Counted from the first letter of the stretch, positions 29,503 through 38,932 are shown. The stretch: DNA of 64,000 nucleotides from Burkholderia pyrrocinia (GCF_022809715.1 NZ_CP094461.1:62001-126000), one strand, 5' to 3'. Notes: generated by a model from the letters alone, not told the origin. Numbers and translations are program-made.

Positions 29503-29710
29503 CGCTGGCCGCGGCAACGATTGCCGACGGCGCCCGCTTCCGTCATTCGCATCCCGACCCCTGGAATAACCGGGCGTGCTGCTTCGTTTAGCCGTCAGGA
29601 GACCCGATAGAAGCGGTGGCCCGTTACCGCCGCGCGATGAATCTTGCGCAAGCAATCCAGCGTGCCGGGCGCCGCCCGTGACGCCGGCGGTCAAATGGTC
29701 GGGGGCAACA

Positions 29711-30217
29711 ATGCAGGAGCCGATCGTGGGCAACATGTTTCGATTCGGGATAGGCATCGTCTGTCTTGGCCTTTCCGCGCCCGTCCTTGCGCAAATGGAT
29801 GACGAATTACCGGACTACGGCACAAACTGCCGCGCGGTCGTCGCGCAAGCGGACATCGACGGTACGGAGCAGCAAATCGTGGGGCGTGCGTGTCTGCAAA
29901 GCGATGGCACATGGCAGATCGTGCAAAGTGCAGACGGCAGCGTGCTGTGGTACCCGGCGGCGGCCTATCCGTATGCCGACCCGTGGTATTGGGGGCCGCC
30001 GCTTTTCATCGGCGCGGGCGTGAGCTTTGTCTTCGTCGATCGTTTCCACCATTTCCACCACTTCGATCATTTCAATCGGATGGATCATCGCCGCTTCGGC
30101 GTGCCGATGGGTGCAGGCTTTCACCGCGGCCCGTTCCTCGGTGGCGGCGGGCATGGGTTCGGCGGCATGCATCGGTTCGGCGGTATGAGCGGGGCTGGCG
30201 GAATGCGACGCCATTAG
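29711..30217 (+). CDS. Secreted His/Gly-rich hypothetical protein
   Basis: The 168-residue protein has an N-terminal signal peptide (MFRFGIGIVCLGLSAPVLAQ, cleavage after LAQ or ALAQ). A middle part reads NCRAVVAQADIDGTEQQIVG, then a tryptophan/tyrosine-rich patch (YPYADPWYWGPPLF). The C-terminus is His/Phe-rich (FHHFHHFDHFNRMDHRRF) and Gly-rich (GGGGHGFGGMHRFGGM). It probably acts in the periplasm or at the surface, with possible metal binding by the His cluster. Start may be ATG 29711 or the internal ATG at 29735. No family recognised. Confidence 0.7.
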   Translation: MQEPIVGNMFRFGIGIVCLGLSAPVLAQMDDELPDYGTNCRAVVAQADIDGTEQQIVGRACLQSDGTWQIVQSADGSVLWYPAAAYPYADPWYWGPPLFIGAGVSFVFVDRFHHFHHFDHFNRMDHRRFGVPMGAGFHRGPFLGGGGHGFGGMHRFGGMSGAGGMRRH

Positions 30218-30302
30218 GCCAGCATTTCGACGCAAGGCAACCGCGTTGCCCGGTTCTGACGATAAGTTAAGCTGAACGTTTTTACGGGAACGCGGACAGT
30301 GT

Positions 30303-30341
30303 AAAAAACGGCGCAGGCGCGCACCATGCGTGCGCGCCTGC
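30303..30341 (-). terminator. Rho-independent terminator of the porin gene
   Basis: A perfect 12-bp stem (30313-30324 with 30330-30341, five-base loop) is followed, on the minus strand, by GCCG and six T. It lies just past the porin stop at 30364. Confidence 0.9.
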
Positions 30342-30363
30342 CTGTCGCGATGCGACGTCGCGA

Positions 30364-31536
30364 TCAGAACTTGTGGCGAATCCCGACGATTGCGAGTTCC
30401 TGCGTATCGGTGCCGGAGTTCACGCCGTACGAGCCGACCGACGCGGCGGCCTTCACGGTCGCGCCGCTCGCGTTGAGCGTGTTGCCGCTTGCCTTCTGAT
30501 AGCCGAACAGCGCGTACAGGTCGGTGCGTTTCGACAGCGCGTAATCCGCGCCGAGGTTCACCTGGTTGTAGTGCGCGGAAGCCGGGCCCGTCAGCGACGT
30601 GTAGTTGTAGCCGACGCCCGCGCGCAGCGCCGGCGAGAACTGCCAGTTGAAGAACGCCGAGCCGTTGTTGAACTTCGCGTTCTGGCTGAACGCCGACAGC
30701 GTGTCCGCGCCGTACTGCGTGTTCGAATACGCGAGGCCGAAGGTCGCCGGCCCGGCCACGTACTGGCCGGCCACGCGCACGATCTGGATCGACTTCGCGC
30801 TCGAGAAGCCTTGGTTGATCACGGTATTGAACAGCGTGTCCGAGCTGCTCGACCACGTGCGCACGCCATTGGCGACCGTCGAGCCGCCGTTCGCATAGAA
30901 ATAGCCTGCGCCGAGCGACAGCGGGCCGTTCGCATAGCTCGCGCCGAAGCTGTACGTGCGGCCGTTACCGGTGGCGCCCGCAACGCCGCCGAAGCCGTAC
31001 AGCGCCGCGAACTGGAAGCCCGAGATCAGCGGGCTCGTGTATTTCACCGAGTTGCTGACGCGCAGGCTGTTGTCGTAGTTGTCGAGGTCGCCCGGCGTCG
31101 AGAATACGCCGCCGAAGTAGTTGTCCTGCGTGAGGCCCTGCACGAGATCGACGACCGGATCGTACTGGCGGCCGAGCGTCACGGTGCCGTATGTGCTGCT
31201 CGCGAGGCCGACGACGGCCTTGCGGCCGAATTCGCGCTGGCCCTGGCCGAGCGCGCCGGTGCCGATGTTGAAGCCGTTCTCGAGCTGGAACAGCGCGGAC
31301 AGCCCGCTGCCGAGATCCTCGATGCCGCGCAGCCCCCAGCGGCTGCCCGACAGGTTGCCGCTGCTGAACTTGACGAGGCTCGACGCGTTGCCGCCGCTCG
31401 CGTTCTGCGCGTTGTGCACGTAGGCGATGCCCGCGTCGGCGATGCCGTACAGCGTGACGCTGCTTTGCGCATGCGCGCCGGCGGCGCAGAGCGCGGCCGG
31501 CAGCGCGAGCAGTGCGAATGAGCGGATTCGTTTCAT
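30364..31536 (-). CDS. OmpC-like porin (Burkholderia type)
   Basis: The 390-residue general porin has signal peptide MKRIRSFALLALPAALCAAG ending AHA, then QSSVTLYGIADAGIAYVHNA as in the betaproteobacterial 16-stranded porin family. The C-terminus ends in VGIRHKF, with the terminal Phe recognised by the BAM complex. It forms a trimeric outer-membrane channel for small solutes. GGGGGA precedes the ATG and a strong terminator follows. The adjacent ABC gene is on the same strand but 238 bp upstream. Confidence 0.95.
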   Translation of the reverse strand: MKRIRSFALLALPAALCAAGAHAQSSVTLYGIADAGIAYVHNAQNASGGNASSLVKFSSGNLSGSRWGLRGIEDLGSGLSALFQLENGFNIGTGALGQGQREFGRKAVVGLASSTYGTVTLGRQYDPVVDLVQGLTQDNYFGGVFSTPGDLDNYDNSLRVSNSVKYTSPLISGFQFAALYGFGGVAGATGNGRTYSFGASYANGPLSLGAGYFYANGGSTVANGVRTWSSSSDTLFNTVINQGFSSAKSIQIVRVAGQYVAGPATFGLAYSNTQYGADTLSAFSQNAKFNNGSAFFNWQFSPALRAGVGYNYTSLTGPASAHYNQVNLGADYALSKRTDLYALFGYQKASGNTLNASGATVKAAASVGSYGVNSGTDTQELAIVGIRHKF

Positions 31537-31774
31537 GGTTGGATTCCCCCGTTGGTCGATGTGTCTGACGAGTCGGTGAACGATACGGACAGCGCATCGT
31601 CAAGGGAACCAACAAATTTTCGAATCGTTATGAGGCGGCGCGACGGCGTCGCGATCGGTCGGCGCGTCGCTCGGTGTATCGTCGTATCGTTGTGTTGGCA
31701 ACCGATTCGGCAGGGACACGCCGTTTCAGGTGTCCGCGCTGTTGGGCACGACGCCTGAAGTTTCGACACGGCGC

Positions 31775-33631
31775 CTACTGCTCCGCGCCCTCCGCCTCCG
31801 CCGTCTCCCCGAGGAACCCGCCGCTCTGGTGCGCCCACAGCGCCGCATAGATGCCGCCCGCCTGCAGCAGTTGCTGGTGCGTGCCTTCCTCGACGATGCG
31901 CCCTTCGTCGAGCACGATCAGCCGGTCCATCGCCGCGATCGTCGACAGCCGGTGCGCGATCGCGATCACCGTCTTGCCGCTCATCAGGGTATCGAGGCTG
32001 CGCTGGATCGCGACTTCGACTTCGGAATCGAGCGCGCTGGTCGCTTCGTCGAGCACCAGGATCGGTGCGTCCTTGAGCATCACGCGCGCGATCGCGACGC
32101 GCTGCCGCTGGCCGCCCGACAGCTTCACGCCGCGCTCGCCGACCTCGACGTCGTAGCCGCTGCGCCCGTGGCGGTCGCGCAGCCGGTCGATGAACTCGGA
32201 CGCCTCCGCGCGCACGGCCGCGTCCTGCATTTCGCGCTCGGTTGCATCGGGGCGACCGTACAGCAGGTTCTCGCGCATCGTCCGGTGCAGCAGCGACGTA
32301 TCCTGCGTGACCATCCCGATCGCGCTGCGCAGGCTGTCTTGCGTCACGTGCGCGATGTCCTGCCCGTCGATCCGGATCGTGCCGCCGCCCACGTCGTAGA
32401 AACGCAGCAGCAGGTTCACGAGCGTCGACTTGCCGGCACCCGAGCGGCCGATCAGGCCGATCCGCTCGCCCGGCCGGATCGTCAGGTTCAGCCCGTCGAA
32501 CACCGCGCGGTCGTTGTCCTCGTGCGCGAACTGCACGTTGTCGAACACGATCGCGCCGCGCTGCACCGCGAGCGGTTTCGCATCGGGCGCGTCGACCACG
32601 CTGCGCACCTTCGTCAGCGTATTGATGCCGTCCTGGATCGTGCCGACGTTCTCGAACAGTTCGGTCATCTCCCACATGATCCAGTGCGAATAGCTCGACA
32701 GGCGGAGCGCCATCGCGATCACGGCCGCGACGACGCCTGCGCTCGCTTCGCCATGCATCCACAGATACAACGCGAGGCCGGTCGAGCCGACCAGCAGCAG
32801 CGTCGACAGCAGATGATTGACGATCTCGAACGCGCTGACGAGCCGCATCTGCGCGTCGCCGGTCGCCTTGAACGCCTCCATCGCACGGCGTGCGTGGTCG
32901 GCTTCGCGCCGCGTATGCGAGAACAGCTTCACGGTCGTGATGTTCGAATACGCGTCGGTGATGCGGCCCGTCATCAGCGCGCGCGCGTCGGCCTGCCGGC
33001 TGCCGACGGCGCCGAGGCGCGGCACGAAAAACGCGCACGCCAAGCCGTAGCCGAGCGCCCACAGTGCGAGCGGAATCATCAGCCGCCAGTCGAAGCTCGC
33101 CGCGAGCGCGAGGATGCCGATCAGGTACGCGGCGACGCCGATCACGACGTCGACCGACATGAACAGCGCATCGCGCACGGCGAGCGCAGTCTGCATGATC
33201 TTGGTCGTCACGCGGCCGGCGAATTCGTTCGCATAGAACGACAGGCTCTGGTCGAGCATCAGCCGGTGGAACAGCCAGCGCAGCCGCATCGGGAAGTTGA
33301 TCGCGAGCACCTGGTGCTTGACCATCGTATGCAGCGCGATCAGCAGCGCGCTGCCGACGAGGATCGCCGCGAAACCGGCAAGCGTGCCGAAGTGACGGCC
33401 GCCGAATTCCGCCGGCGTCGCCGCCGACGACAGCCAGTCGACCACGCGCCCCATCATCGCGAACAGCGCGGCTTCGTACGCGGCCAGCGCGGCCGACGTC
33501 AGCGCGATCAGCAAAATCCAGCTGCGTGCGCCTTTCGTGCACGCCCAGACGAACGAGAAGAATCCCTTCGGCGGCGTGACGGGATCTTCGAGCGGGAAAG
33601 TCGGCAGGCGCCGTTCAAACCACGAGTACAT
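31775..33631 (-). CDS. ABC exporter, fused permease/ATPase (MsbA-like)
   Basis: The 618-residue half-transporter has an N-terminal membrane domain with six helices (about 35-320) and a C-terminal ATPase (about 350-590): Walker A GRSGAGKST, signature LSGGQRQR, Walker B ILVLDEATSAL, H-loop AHRLS. It probably works as a homodimer exporting a lipid or hydrophobic compound. AAGGAG precedes ATG 33631. It lies divergent from the TetR gene at 33920, but the operator there is closer to the TetR gene. Confidence 0.92.
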   Translation of the reverse strand: MYSWFERRLPTFPLEDPVTPPKGFFSFVWACTKGARSWILLIALTSAALAAYEAALFAMMGRVVDWLSSAATPAEFGGRHFGTLAGFAAILVGSALLIALHTMVKHQVLAINFPMRLRWLFHRLMLDQSLSFYANEFAGRVTTKIMQTALAVRDALFMSVDVVIGVAAYLIGILALAASFDWRLMIPLALWALGYGLACAFFVPRLGAVGSRQADARALMTGRITDAYSNITTVKLFSHTRREADHARRAMEAFKATGDAQMRLVSAFEIVNHLLSTLLLVGSTGLALYLWMHGEASAGVVAAVIAMALRLSSYSHWIMWEMTELFENVGTIQDGINTLTKVRSVVDAPDAKPLAVQRGAIVFDNVQFAHEDNDRAVFDGLNLTIRPGERIGLIGRSGAGKSTLVNLLLRFYDVGGGTIRIDGQDIAHVTQDSLRSAIGMVTQDTSLLHRTMRENLLYGRPDATEREMQDAAVRAEASEFIDRLRDRHGRSGYDVEVGERGVKLSGGQRQRVAIARVMLKDAPILVLDEATSALDSEVEVAIQRSLDTLMSGKTVIAIAHRLSTIAAMDRLIVLDEGRIVEEGTHQQLLQAGGIYAALWAHQSGGFLGETAEAEGAEQ

Positions 33632-33883
33632 CGACTGTTCTCCTTATACGGTCCGACGAAGCGGGCGGGCCGGTGATGCAGGTGCCGGGCGCGACGCGAT
33701 GTCGGGGCGCTGGCGCGCACATCCGACCGACGATTGCGTCGTGGTCGCTTCGCCTGGCTGCGAGTGTCGCATCGATTCGATCGGGCTGCAGGCCGGTTGT
33801 AAGCAGCCGCGGCCGTGCGGGGCGGCGTGTGCCCGTGCTTCCGGTTTTTCGAGGCTTTTCATGCCGCCCCCAAAAAAAATCCC

Positions 33884-33912
33884 TTGACTGTCTATCTATG
33901 AGTAGATAAAGT
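33884..33912 (+). promoter_or_regulatory. TetR promoter with operator copy 1
   Basis: TTGACT (-35, 33884-33889) and TAAAGT (-10, 33907-33912) are 17 bp apart. The perfect palindrome TATCTATGAGTAGATA (33893-33908) fills the spacer, so a bound dimer would block RNA polymerase. Confidence 0.75.
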
Positions 33913-33919
33913 TCGATCC

Positions 33920-34486
33920 ATGGAAACGAAACCGACCGTCCGCGAACAGATTCTCGACCACGCGATCACGCTGATGATGCTGCGCGGTTACAACGGCTTC
34001 AGCTATCGAGACCTGTCCGACCTGGTGGGCGTGAAGACGTCGAGCATCCACTACTACTTCCCGTCGAAGGACGATCTCGTGCTGGAAGCGGTAGCGGCGT
34101 ATAGCGACGAAGTCCTCGCGGCTATGCGGGCGATCGATCCGGCGTTGCCGGCCGACGTGAAGCTGAGCCTGTATACGAAGCTGTTCGGCCGGACGCTCGG
34201 CGACGGCAACCAGATCTGCCTGTGCGGGATGCTCGCGGCCGACATCGAATCGTTGCCGGAGAACGTGCGGCAGGCCGTGCAGGCGTTCTTCAAGGCCAAC
34301 GAGAGCTGGCTTGCGGAATTGCTGGCGCAGGGCGCGAAGGAACGCACGCTGCAGTTCAGCGGCAAGCCCGAAACGGCGGCGCGCACGTTGTACGCGGCGT
34401 TCCAGGGCAGCGTGCTGGCCAGCCGGCTGTTTCACACGCGGGCGCGTCTCGAGGATGTCGAGGCCGTCTGGAAAACCCGGTCCTGA
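33920..34486 (+). CDS. TetR-family regulator of the ohr locus
   Basis: The 188-residue regulator has the helix-turn-helix YNGFSYRDLSDLVGVKTSSI, then HYYFPSKDDL (residues about 26-60). The rest is the TetR_C ligand domain with cysteines in QICLCGMLAA, near residue 97, possible redox sensors. Three copies of one palindrome lie in front of it, behind it, and before ohr, so it probably represses itself and the next operon. Such TetR proteins respond to electrophiles or oxidants; the inducer is inferred. Confidence 0.92.
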   Translation: METKPTVREQILDHAITLMMLRGYNGFSYRDLSDLVGVKTSSIHYYFPSKDDLVLEAVAAYSDEVLAAMRAIDPALPADVKLSLYTKLFGRTLGDGNQICLCGMLAADIESLPENVRQAVQAFFKANESWLAELLAQGAKERTLQFSGKPETAARTLYAAFQGSVLASRLFHTRARLEDVEAVWKTRS

Positions 34487-34539
34487 CGGACGGGGCAAGC
34501 GGTCAGGCGGTTCGCCGCCTTTTGTTGGGGTTTGTTGTC

Positions 34540-34555
34540 TATCTGTTGGTAGATA
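34540..34555. promoter_or_regulatory. TetR operator copy 2
   Basis: TATCTGTTGGTAGATA differs from copy 1 only in the centre. Flanking bases extend the dyad (TCTATCT 34538-34544, AGATAGA 34551-34557). It lies 55 bp past the tetR stop. Confidence 0.7.
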
Positions 34556-34606
34556 GATGATCGGAGCAGGTGGATCGACCGCCTGCATTTTTTAGGGATG
34601 TTTATC

Positions 34607-34622
34607 TATCTATGAGTAGATA
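34607..34622. promoter_or_regulatory. TetR operator copy 3 (ohr promoter)
   Basis: TATCTATGAGTAGATA is identical to copy 1 and lies 88 bp upstream of the ohr start, 67 bp from copy 2. The pair could allow cooperative binding at the ohr promoter. Confidence 0.78.
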
Positions 34623-34709
34623 AATAAACGTAACGTCGGCGGCAAGGCTTTCGGCGTGCGGTCCCGGGTTGGAAGGCTGTTTCACTCACTGATTGAAAAG
34701 GAGTCTGTC

Positions 34710-35135
34710 ATGTCGATCGAAAAAGTGCTGTACCGCGCCCATGCAAAAGCCACCGGCGGCCGCGACGGCCGTGCCACGGTGCCCGAAAGCGGCCTGGACC
34801 TGAAGCTGACCACGCCGCGCGAACTCGGCGGCGCGGGCGGCGCAGGCGCGAACCCCGAGCAACTGTTCGCGGCCGGCTATAGCGCGTGCTTCATCGGCGC
34901 GATGAAGTTCGTCGCGGCCCGCGACAAGATCGCGATTCCCGCGGATGCCGCCATCGAAGGCAGCGTCGGCATCGGCGCGATCCCGAACGGCTTCGGCATC
35001 GAAGTCGAACTGAAGATCTCGCTGCCCGGCCTCGATCGCGACACCGCGCAAACATTGATCGACCGTGCACACATCGTCTGCCCGTACTCGAACGCGACGC
35101 GCGGCAACATCGACGTCACGTTGACGCTCGTCTGA
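34710..35135 (+). CDS. ohr: Organic hydroperoxide resistance protein (Ohr/OsmC)
   Basis: The 141-residue thiol peroxidase has catalytic Cys60 ([12 protein letters not shown]) and Cys124 ([13 protein letters not shown]), as in Ohr, which reduces organic and fatty-acid hydroperoxides with dihydrolipoamide as reductant. GGAG precedes ATG 34710. Ohr is usually controlled by the MarR-type OhrR; here the neighbour is a TetR regulator with matching operators, an unusual arrangement. A secreted hydrolase gene follows in the same operon. Confidence 0.92.
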   Translation: MSIEKVLYRAHAKATGGRDGRATVPESGLDLKLTTPRELGGAGGAGANPEQLFAAGYSACFIGAMKFVAARDKIAIPADAAIEGSVGIGAIPNGFGIEVELKISLPGLDRDTAQTLIDRAHIVCPYSNATRGNIDVTLTLV

Positions 35136-35192
35136 TCGCACGTACTACGAACCATTGATCGCCATTCACCGGTTAAGCCAAGGAGTTTCGTC

Positions 35193-36227
35193 ATGAAGAT
35201 CGTCAAGCCGCTGCTGATCGCCGCCGCCGTTGCAGCCGCGTTGTCCACCGCGTCCACCGCATTCGCCGCCGGCGCCGAAGCCGTCCGGCCCGATGCGGCG
35301 ACGAGCGGGTTCCTCGCCGCGCTGAACGGCCAGAAGGGCCCCGGCCTCGAAACGTTGAGCCCCGCGAAGGCGCGCCAGGTGCTGGCCGATGCGCAGAACG
35401 GCGCGAAGGTCGACCTGTCGGGCATCGACGTGTCGAACCGCACGATCGAGCAGGATGGCTTGTCGGTGCCGATCACGATCGTTCGCCCGCAAGGCGCGAC
35501 GGGCACGCTGCCGGTGTTCATGTTCTTCCACGGCGGCGGCTGGATTCTCGGCGACTTCCCGACGCATGAACGCCTCGTGCGCGATCTCGTCGTGCAGTCG
35601 GGGGCGGTCGCGGTGTTCGTGAATTACACGCCGTCGCCGGAAGCGCGTTACCCGGTCGCGATCAACCAGGCGTATGCGGCGACGAAGTGGGTAGCCGCGC
35701 ATGGTGCGGAGATCGGCGTCGACGGCAGCCGCCTCGCGGTGGTCGGCAACAGCGTCGGCGGGAACATGGCGGCCGTGGTGTCGCTGATGGCGAAGGACAA
35801 GGGCGGCCCCGCGATCCGCTTCCAGGGCCTGATGTGGCCCGTCACGGACCACAACTTCAACACGGGCTCGTACGACGCGTATCAGCAGGGCCACTTCCTG
35901 ACGCGGCCGATGATGAAGTGGTTCTGGGATGCCTATACGAAGAACGAAGCGCAACGCAACGAGATCTACGCGTCGCCGCTGCGCGCGAGCACCGCGCAGT
36001 TGAAGGGCCTGCCGCCCGCGCTGATCCAGGTCGCGCAGTTCGACGTGCTGCGCGACGAAGGCGAAGCGTACGGCCGCAAGCTCGACGCGGCCGGTGTCGA
36101 CGCGACGACCACGCGCTACGACGGCACGATCCATGATTTCGGTCTGCTGAACGCGCTGGCTGCGGATGCACCGACGAAGGCCGCGACGAAGGCGCTGGCG
36201 AATGAAATCGCGACGCGGCTGAAGTAA
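35193..36227 (+). CDS. Secreted alpha/beta hydrolase (HSL family)
   Basis: The 344-residue esterase-like protein has signal peptide IVKPLLIAAAVAAALSTAST ending AFA. Motifs: oxyanion-hole HGGGW (113-117), nucleophile Ser187 in GNSVGG, Asp284 in QFDVLRDEG, His314 in TIHDF. It probably hydrolyses short-chain esters in the periplasm or outside. It follows ohr by 57 bp, and AAGGAG precedes the ATG, so both should be induced together. Confidence 0.9.
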   Translation: MKIVKPLLIAAAVAAALSTASTAFAAGAEAVRPDAATSGFLAALNGQKGPGLETLSPAKARQVLADAQNGAKVDLSGIDVSNRTIEQDGLSVPITIVRPQGATGTLPVFMFFHGGGWILGDFPTHERLVRDLVVQSGAVAVFVNYTPSPEARYPVAINQAYAATKWVAAHGAEIGVDGSRLAVVGNSVGGNMAAVVSLMAKDKGGPAIRFQGLMWPVTDHNFNTGSYDAYQQGHFLTRPMMKWFWDAYTKNEAQRNEIYASPLRASTAQLKGLPPALIQVAQFDVLRDEGEAYGRKLDAAGVDATTTRYDGTIHDFGLLNALAADAPTKAATKALANEIATRLK

Positions 36228-36282
36228 CGCGGCGGGTGGCATTCGAATTCGAAAGAATGCATTCGAATGCGAACGACGAAGC

Positions 36283-36306
36283 GGCGGGCTCATGCCCGCC
36301 GTTTTT
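36283..36306 (+). terminator. Rho-independent terminator of the ohr-hydrolase operon
   Basis: GGCGGGC (36283-36289), loop TCAT, GCCCGCC (36294-36300), G and five T. It lies in the 346-bp gap 36228-36573. The same gap carries palindromes TTCGAATTCGAA (36242-36253) and GCATTCGAATGC (36259-36270), and no gene. Confidence 0.9.
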
Positions 36307-36573
36307 GCATACGGACGACAGGCGCGGTGAAGGACGACACCACTCGCGTCCGGACCGTCGCGCTATCGCTCCTTCGTCTCGCCCGGTTCCGCCTGATCTC
36401 TTGATCCGACCGGATTGAAACGGCCGAATCGGGATCGCGCGATCGTGCGATTGCGCCGTCGCGACCGCTCGCAGGCATTGTTGGTACGATCGCGCATATC
36501 GTTCACGCCGGCGCCGCAAGCCGCCGGCCCGGCGGCCGCGCGGACTCGCGGCCACCTTCTGGAGAAGCGGTTC

Positions 36574-36945
36574 ATGCTGCAGGCGTTCGCGGTCTTGCTG
36601 GTCTTCCAGTGTCTAGGGGAAGGCGTGTCCTATCTGTTCGCCCTGCCGGTGCCGGGCCCGGTGATCGGCATGCTGCTGCTGTTCGGCTTCGTGATGCTGC
36701 GTCCGCAGGTGGCCGACGCGATCGAGCCGACCGCGCTCGAGCTGCTGCGCCATCTGTCGCTGCTGTTCGTGCCGGCCGGCGTCGGCATCATGGTGTCGGC
36801 CGACCGCGTGCGCGGCGATGCGGTGGCGGTCGTCGTCGCGCTGGCGGTGAGCACCACGCTCGCGATCGCCGTGACGGCGCTCGTCACGCGAGCGCTGCTG
36901 CGGCGCCAGCGCCGCGCGGACGGCACCGCGGAGCGCACGCAATGA
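36574..36945 (+). CDS. CidA/LrgA-family membrane protein
   Basis: The 123-residue holin-like protein has four helices and family motif PVPGPVIGMLLLFGFVMLRP near residue 28. GGAG precedes ATG 36574. It is coupled to the LrgB gene by an ATGA overlap. Such pairs affect murein hydrolase export, autolysis, or glycolate/pyruvate movement in different bacteria; the role here is unknown. Confidence 0.92.
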   Translation: MLQAFAVLLVFQCLGEGVSYLFALPVPGPVIGMLLLFGFVMLRPQVADAIEPTALELLRHLSLLFVPAGVGIMVSADRVRGDAVAVVVALAVSTTLAIAVTALVTRALLRRQRRADGTAERTQ

Positions 36946-37676
36946 CGGCGTTCCCGAAACTCGGCGCGATCTGGGTCTATCTCGCCGCGACCCCGCTGCT
37001 GGGCCTGACCATCACGTTGATCGCCTATCTGTTCGCGCAGGCCGTTTATGCACGGGCGCGCTTCAACCCGCTCGCGAACCCCGTGCTGATCGCGGTCGCG
37101 CTGATCGTCGTGCTGCTGACGATCACGCATACGCCGTATCCGACCTATTTCGAAGGCGCGCAGTTCGTCCATTTCCTGCTCGGCCCCGCGACCGTCGCGC
37201 TCGCGCTGCCGCTGTACCGGCAGTGGTCCAAGCTGCGGCGCAGCGCGCTGCCGCTGCTCGCCGGCCTGCTCGCGGGCTCGCTGACCGCGATCGTGTCGGC
37301 GGTCGGCATCGCCGCGCTGTTCGGCGCATCGCACCAGACGATCGCGTCGCTCGCGCCGAAATCGGCGACGACGCCGATCGCGATGGCCGTCGCCGCGGAG
37401 ATCGGCGGCATTCCGTCGCTGACCGCCGTGCTCGTGATCTCGACCGGGATCTTCGGTGCCGTGTGCGCACGCGGAATCCTCAACGCGCTGCGGATCGACG
37501 AGCCGGCCGTGCGCGGCTTCGCGCTCGGCGTCGCGTCGCACGGGATCGGCACCGCGCGCGCGTTCCAGGTCAGCGAGGAGGCCGGCGCGTTCGCCGGGCT
37601 CGGGATGGGGCTGAACGGTGTGCTGACTGCCTTCGTCGTGCCGATCCTGCTGCCGGTGCTGTCGCGCTGGGTCTGA
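36942..37676 (+). CDS. LrgB-family membrane protein
   Basis: The 244-residue protein has about seven helices. LrgB motifs: LGPATVALALPLYRQW, SLAPKSATTPIAMAVAAEIG and ASHGIGTARAFQVSEEAGAF. Its ATG overlaps the LrgA-type stop, so the two are translated together. It is the partner of the preceding holin-like protein. Confidence 0.94.
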   Translation: MTAFPKLGAIWVYLAATPLLGLTITLIAYLFAQAVYARARFNPLANPVLIAVALIVVLLTITHTPYPTYFEGAQFVHFLLGPATVALALPLYRQWSKLRRSALPLLAGLLAGSLTAIVSAVGIAALFGASHQTIASLAPKSATTPIAMAVAAEIGGIPSLTAVLVISTGIFGAVCARGILNALRIDEPAVRGFALGVASHGIGTARAFQVSEEAGAFAGLGMGLNGVLTAFVVPILLPVLSRWV

Positions 37677-37903
37677 GCGCGGGCTGCTGCGGGGTTATCG
37701 GTTTCCCTGACGGGCGCGGACGGCATGCCGTCCCGACGGCGTGCCCGGCGCCCATGTATCGCTGTCGTTATCAGGAGAATTCAGGAACGCACGCGGACAT
37801 TTGCGCAGCGATCGGCTAACGTTGCATCGGCGCCGTTGTCGCAAGCCGTCGCGTGCGCGCTGATATTCGACCCACACCCAACAATCGACAAGGAGATCCG
37901 GTC

Positions 37904-38209
37904 ATGAAGAAGTCTCGCGTGGTTTCAGTGGCAGCAGCAGTAACGGCGTCGTTCGGTCTGCTGTTGACCGCCGCGCCGGCGGCATACGCGCAGGATCCGG
38001 CGTCCGCGCCGACGCAGAAGCAGCTCGACAAGGCGCAGAAGAAGGCGGCGCGCAAGGCGGCACGGGCACGCCACGCGTCGGACCTGAAGGCGATCGGCAC
38101 CGGCAGCGGCTACCGGCTGACCAACGACCAGAGCAATTATCCGCAGAACGCCGTGCAGAAGGCGCCCGCGACGAAGGCGGCGCCCGCCGCGCCGGCTTCT
38201 GGGCAGTAA
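37904..38209 (+). CDS. Small secreted Ala/Lys-rich hypothetical protein
   Basis: The 101-residue protein has a signal peptide (MKKSRVVSVAAAVTASFGLL, then TAAPAAYA before QDP). The mature part has a Lys/Ala/Arg-rich helix (QLDKAQKKAARKAARARHAS), then a Tyr/Asn patch (SGYRLTNDQSNYPQNAVQK) and an Ala/Pro tail. Aggagat precedes ATG 37904, and a strong terminator follows. Function unknown; it is probably periplasmic. Confidence 0.8.
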   Translation: MKKSRVVSVAAAVTASFGLLLTAAPAAYAQDPASAPTQKQLDKAQKKAARKAARARHASDLKAIGTGSGYRLTNDQSNYPQNAVQKAPATKAAPAAPASGQ

Positions 38210-38224
38210 CGGCCGGCAAACACG

Positions 38225-38268
38225 CACGAACGGACGGCGCCGGGTTGCCCCGGCGCCGTCCGTTCGTG
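38225..38268. terminator. Bidirectional terminator between convergent genes
   Basis: A perfect 20-bp GC-rich stem (38225-38244 with 38249-38268, loop TTGC) is followed by TGCGGTTTT. It lies between the small secreted gene and wrbA, which converge here, so it may end both transcripts. Confidence 0.85.
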
Positions 38269-38329
38269 TGCGGTTTTCCGGGATTGTCGGACCGTGTGCG
38301 GCCGGCGGATTCCCGGATGGCGCGACGCG

Positions 38330-38932
38330 TTACGACGCGAGCTTGCTCGCGAGTTCCGCGACGTGCTTGCCCTGGTAGCGCGCGATTTCGAGTTCGTTCG
38401 CGCTCGGCTGGCGGCTGCCGTCCGCACCTGCGAGCGTCGTCGCGCCGTACGGCGTGCCGCCGGTGATTTCGTTCATGTTGACGAGCCCGCTGCACGCATA
38501 CGGCACGCCTACGATCACCATCCCCTGGTGCAGCAGCGTCGTGTGGAACGACGTGATCGTCGTTTCCTGGCCGCCGTGCTGCGTGCCGGTCGACGCGAAC
38601 ACGCTGCCGATCTTGCCGACGAGCGCGCCCTTCATCCACAGGCCGCCGGTCTGGTCGAGGAACGTGCGCATCTGGCCGGCCATGTTGCCGAAGCGGGTCG
38701 GCGTGCCGAAGATGATCGCGTCGTAATCGGCGAGTTCGTCCACCGTGGCGACCGGTGCGGCCTGGTCGACCTTCACGCCGATCGCCCTGGCCTGGTCCAC
38801 GGGGATCGTTTCCGGCACGCGCTTGAGTGCGACTTCGACGCCGGGCACCGATTTCGCGCCTTCCGCGACGTGTTGCGCCATCGTTTCGACGTGCCCGTAG
38901 GACGAGTAGTAAAGAACGAGTACCTTGGCCAT
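38330..38932 (-). CDS. wrbA: NAD(P)H:quinone oxidoreductase WrbA
   Basis: The 200-residue flavoprotein begins [20 protein letters not shown], with [20 protein letters not shown] and [20 protein letters not shown] typical of WrbA. It reduces quinones by two electrons with FMN and limits redox cycling. It is downstream of the pirin gene (61 bp), same strand, and both diverge from a LysR gene. Confidence 0.96.
   Translation of the reverse strand: MAKVLVLYYSSYGHVETMAQHVAEGAKSVPGVEVALKRVPETIPVDQARAIGVKVDQAAPVATVDELADYDAIIFGTPTRFGNMAGQMRTFLDQTGGLWMKGALVGKIGSVFASTGTQHGGQETTITSFHTTLLHQGMVIVGVPYACSGLVNMNEITGGTPYGATTLAGADGSRQPSANELEIARYQGKHVAELASKLAS

Noticed and set aside
36241..36270. TTCGAATTCGAA and GCATTCGAATGC palindromes as operators or a repeat family
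   Set aside because: They lie between the hydrolase stop and its terminator, with no promoter to control, and no further copies were seen.
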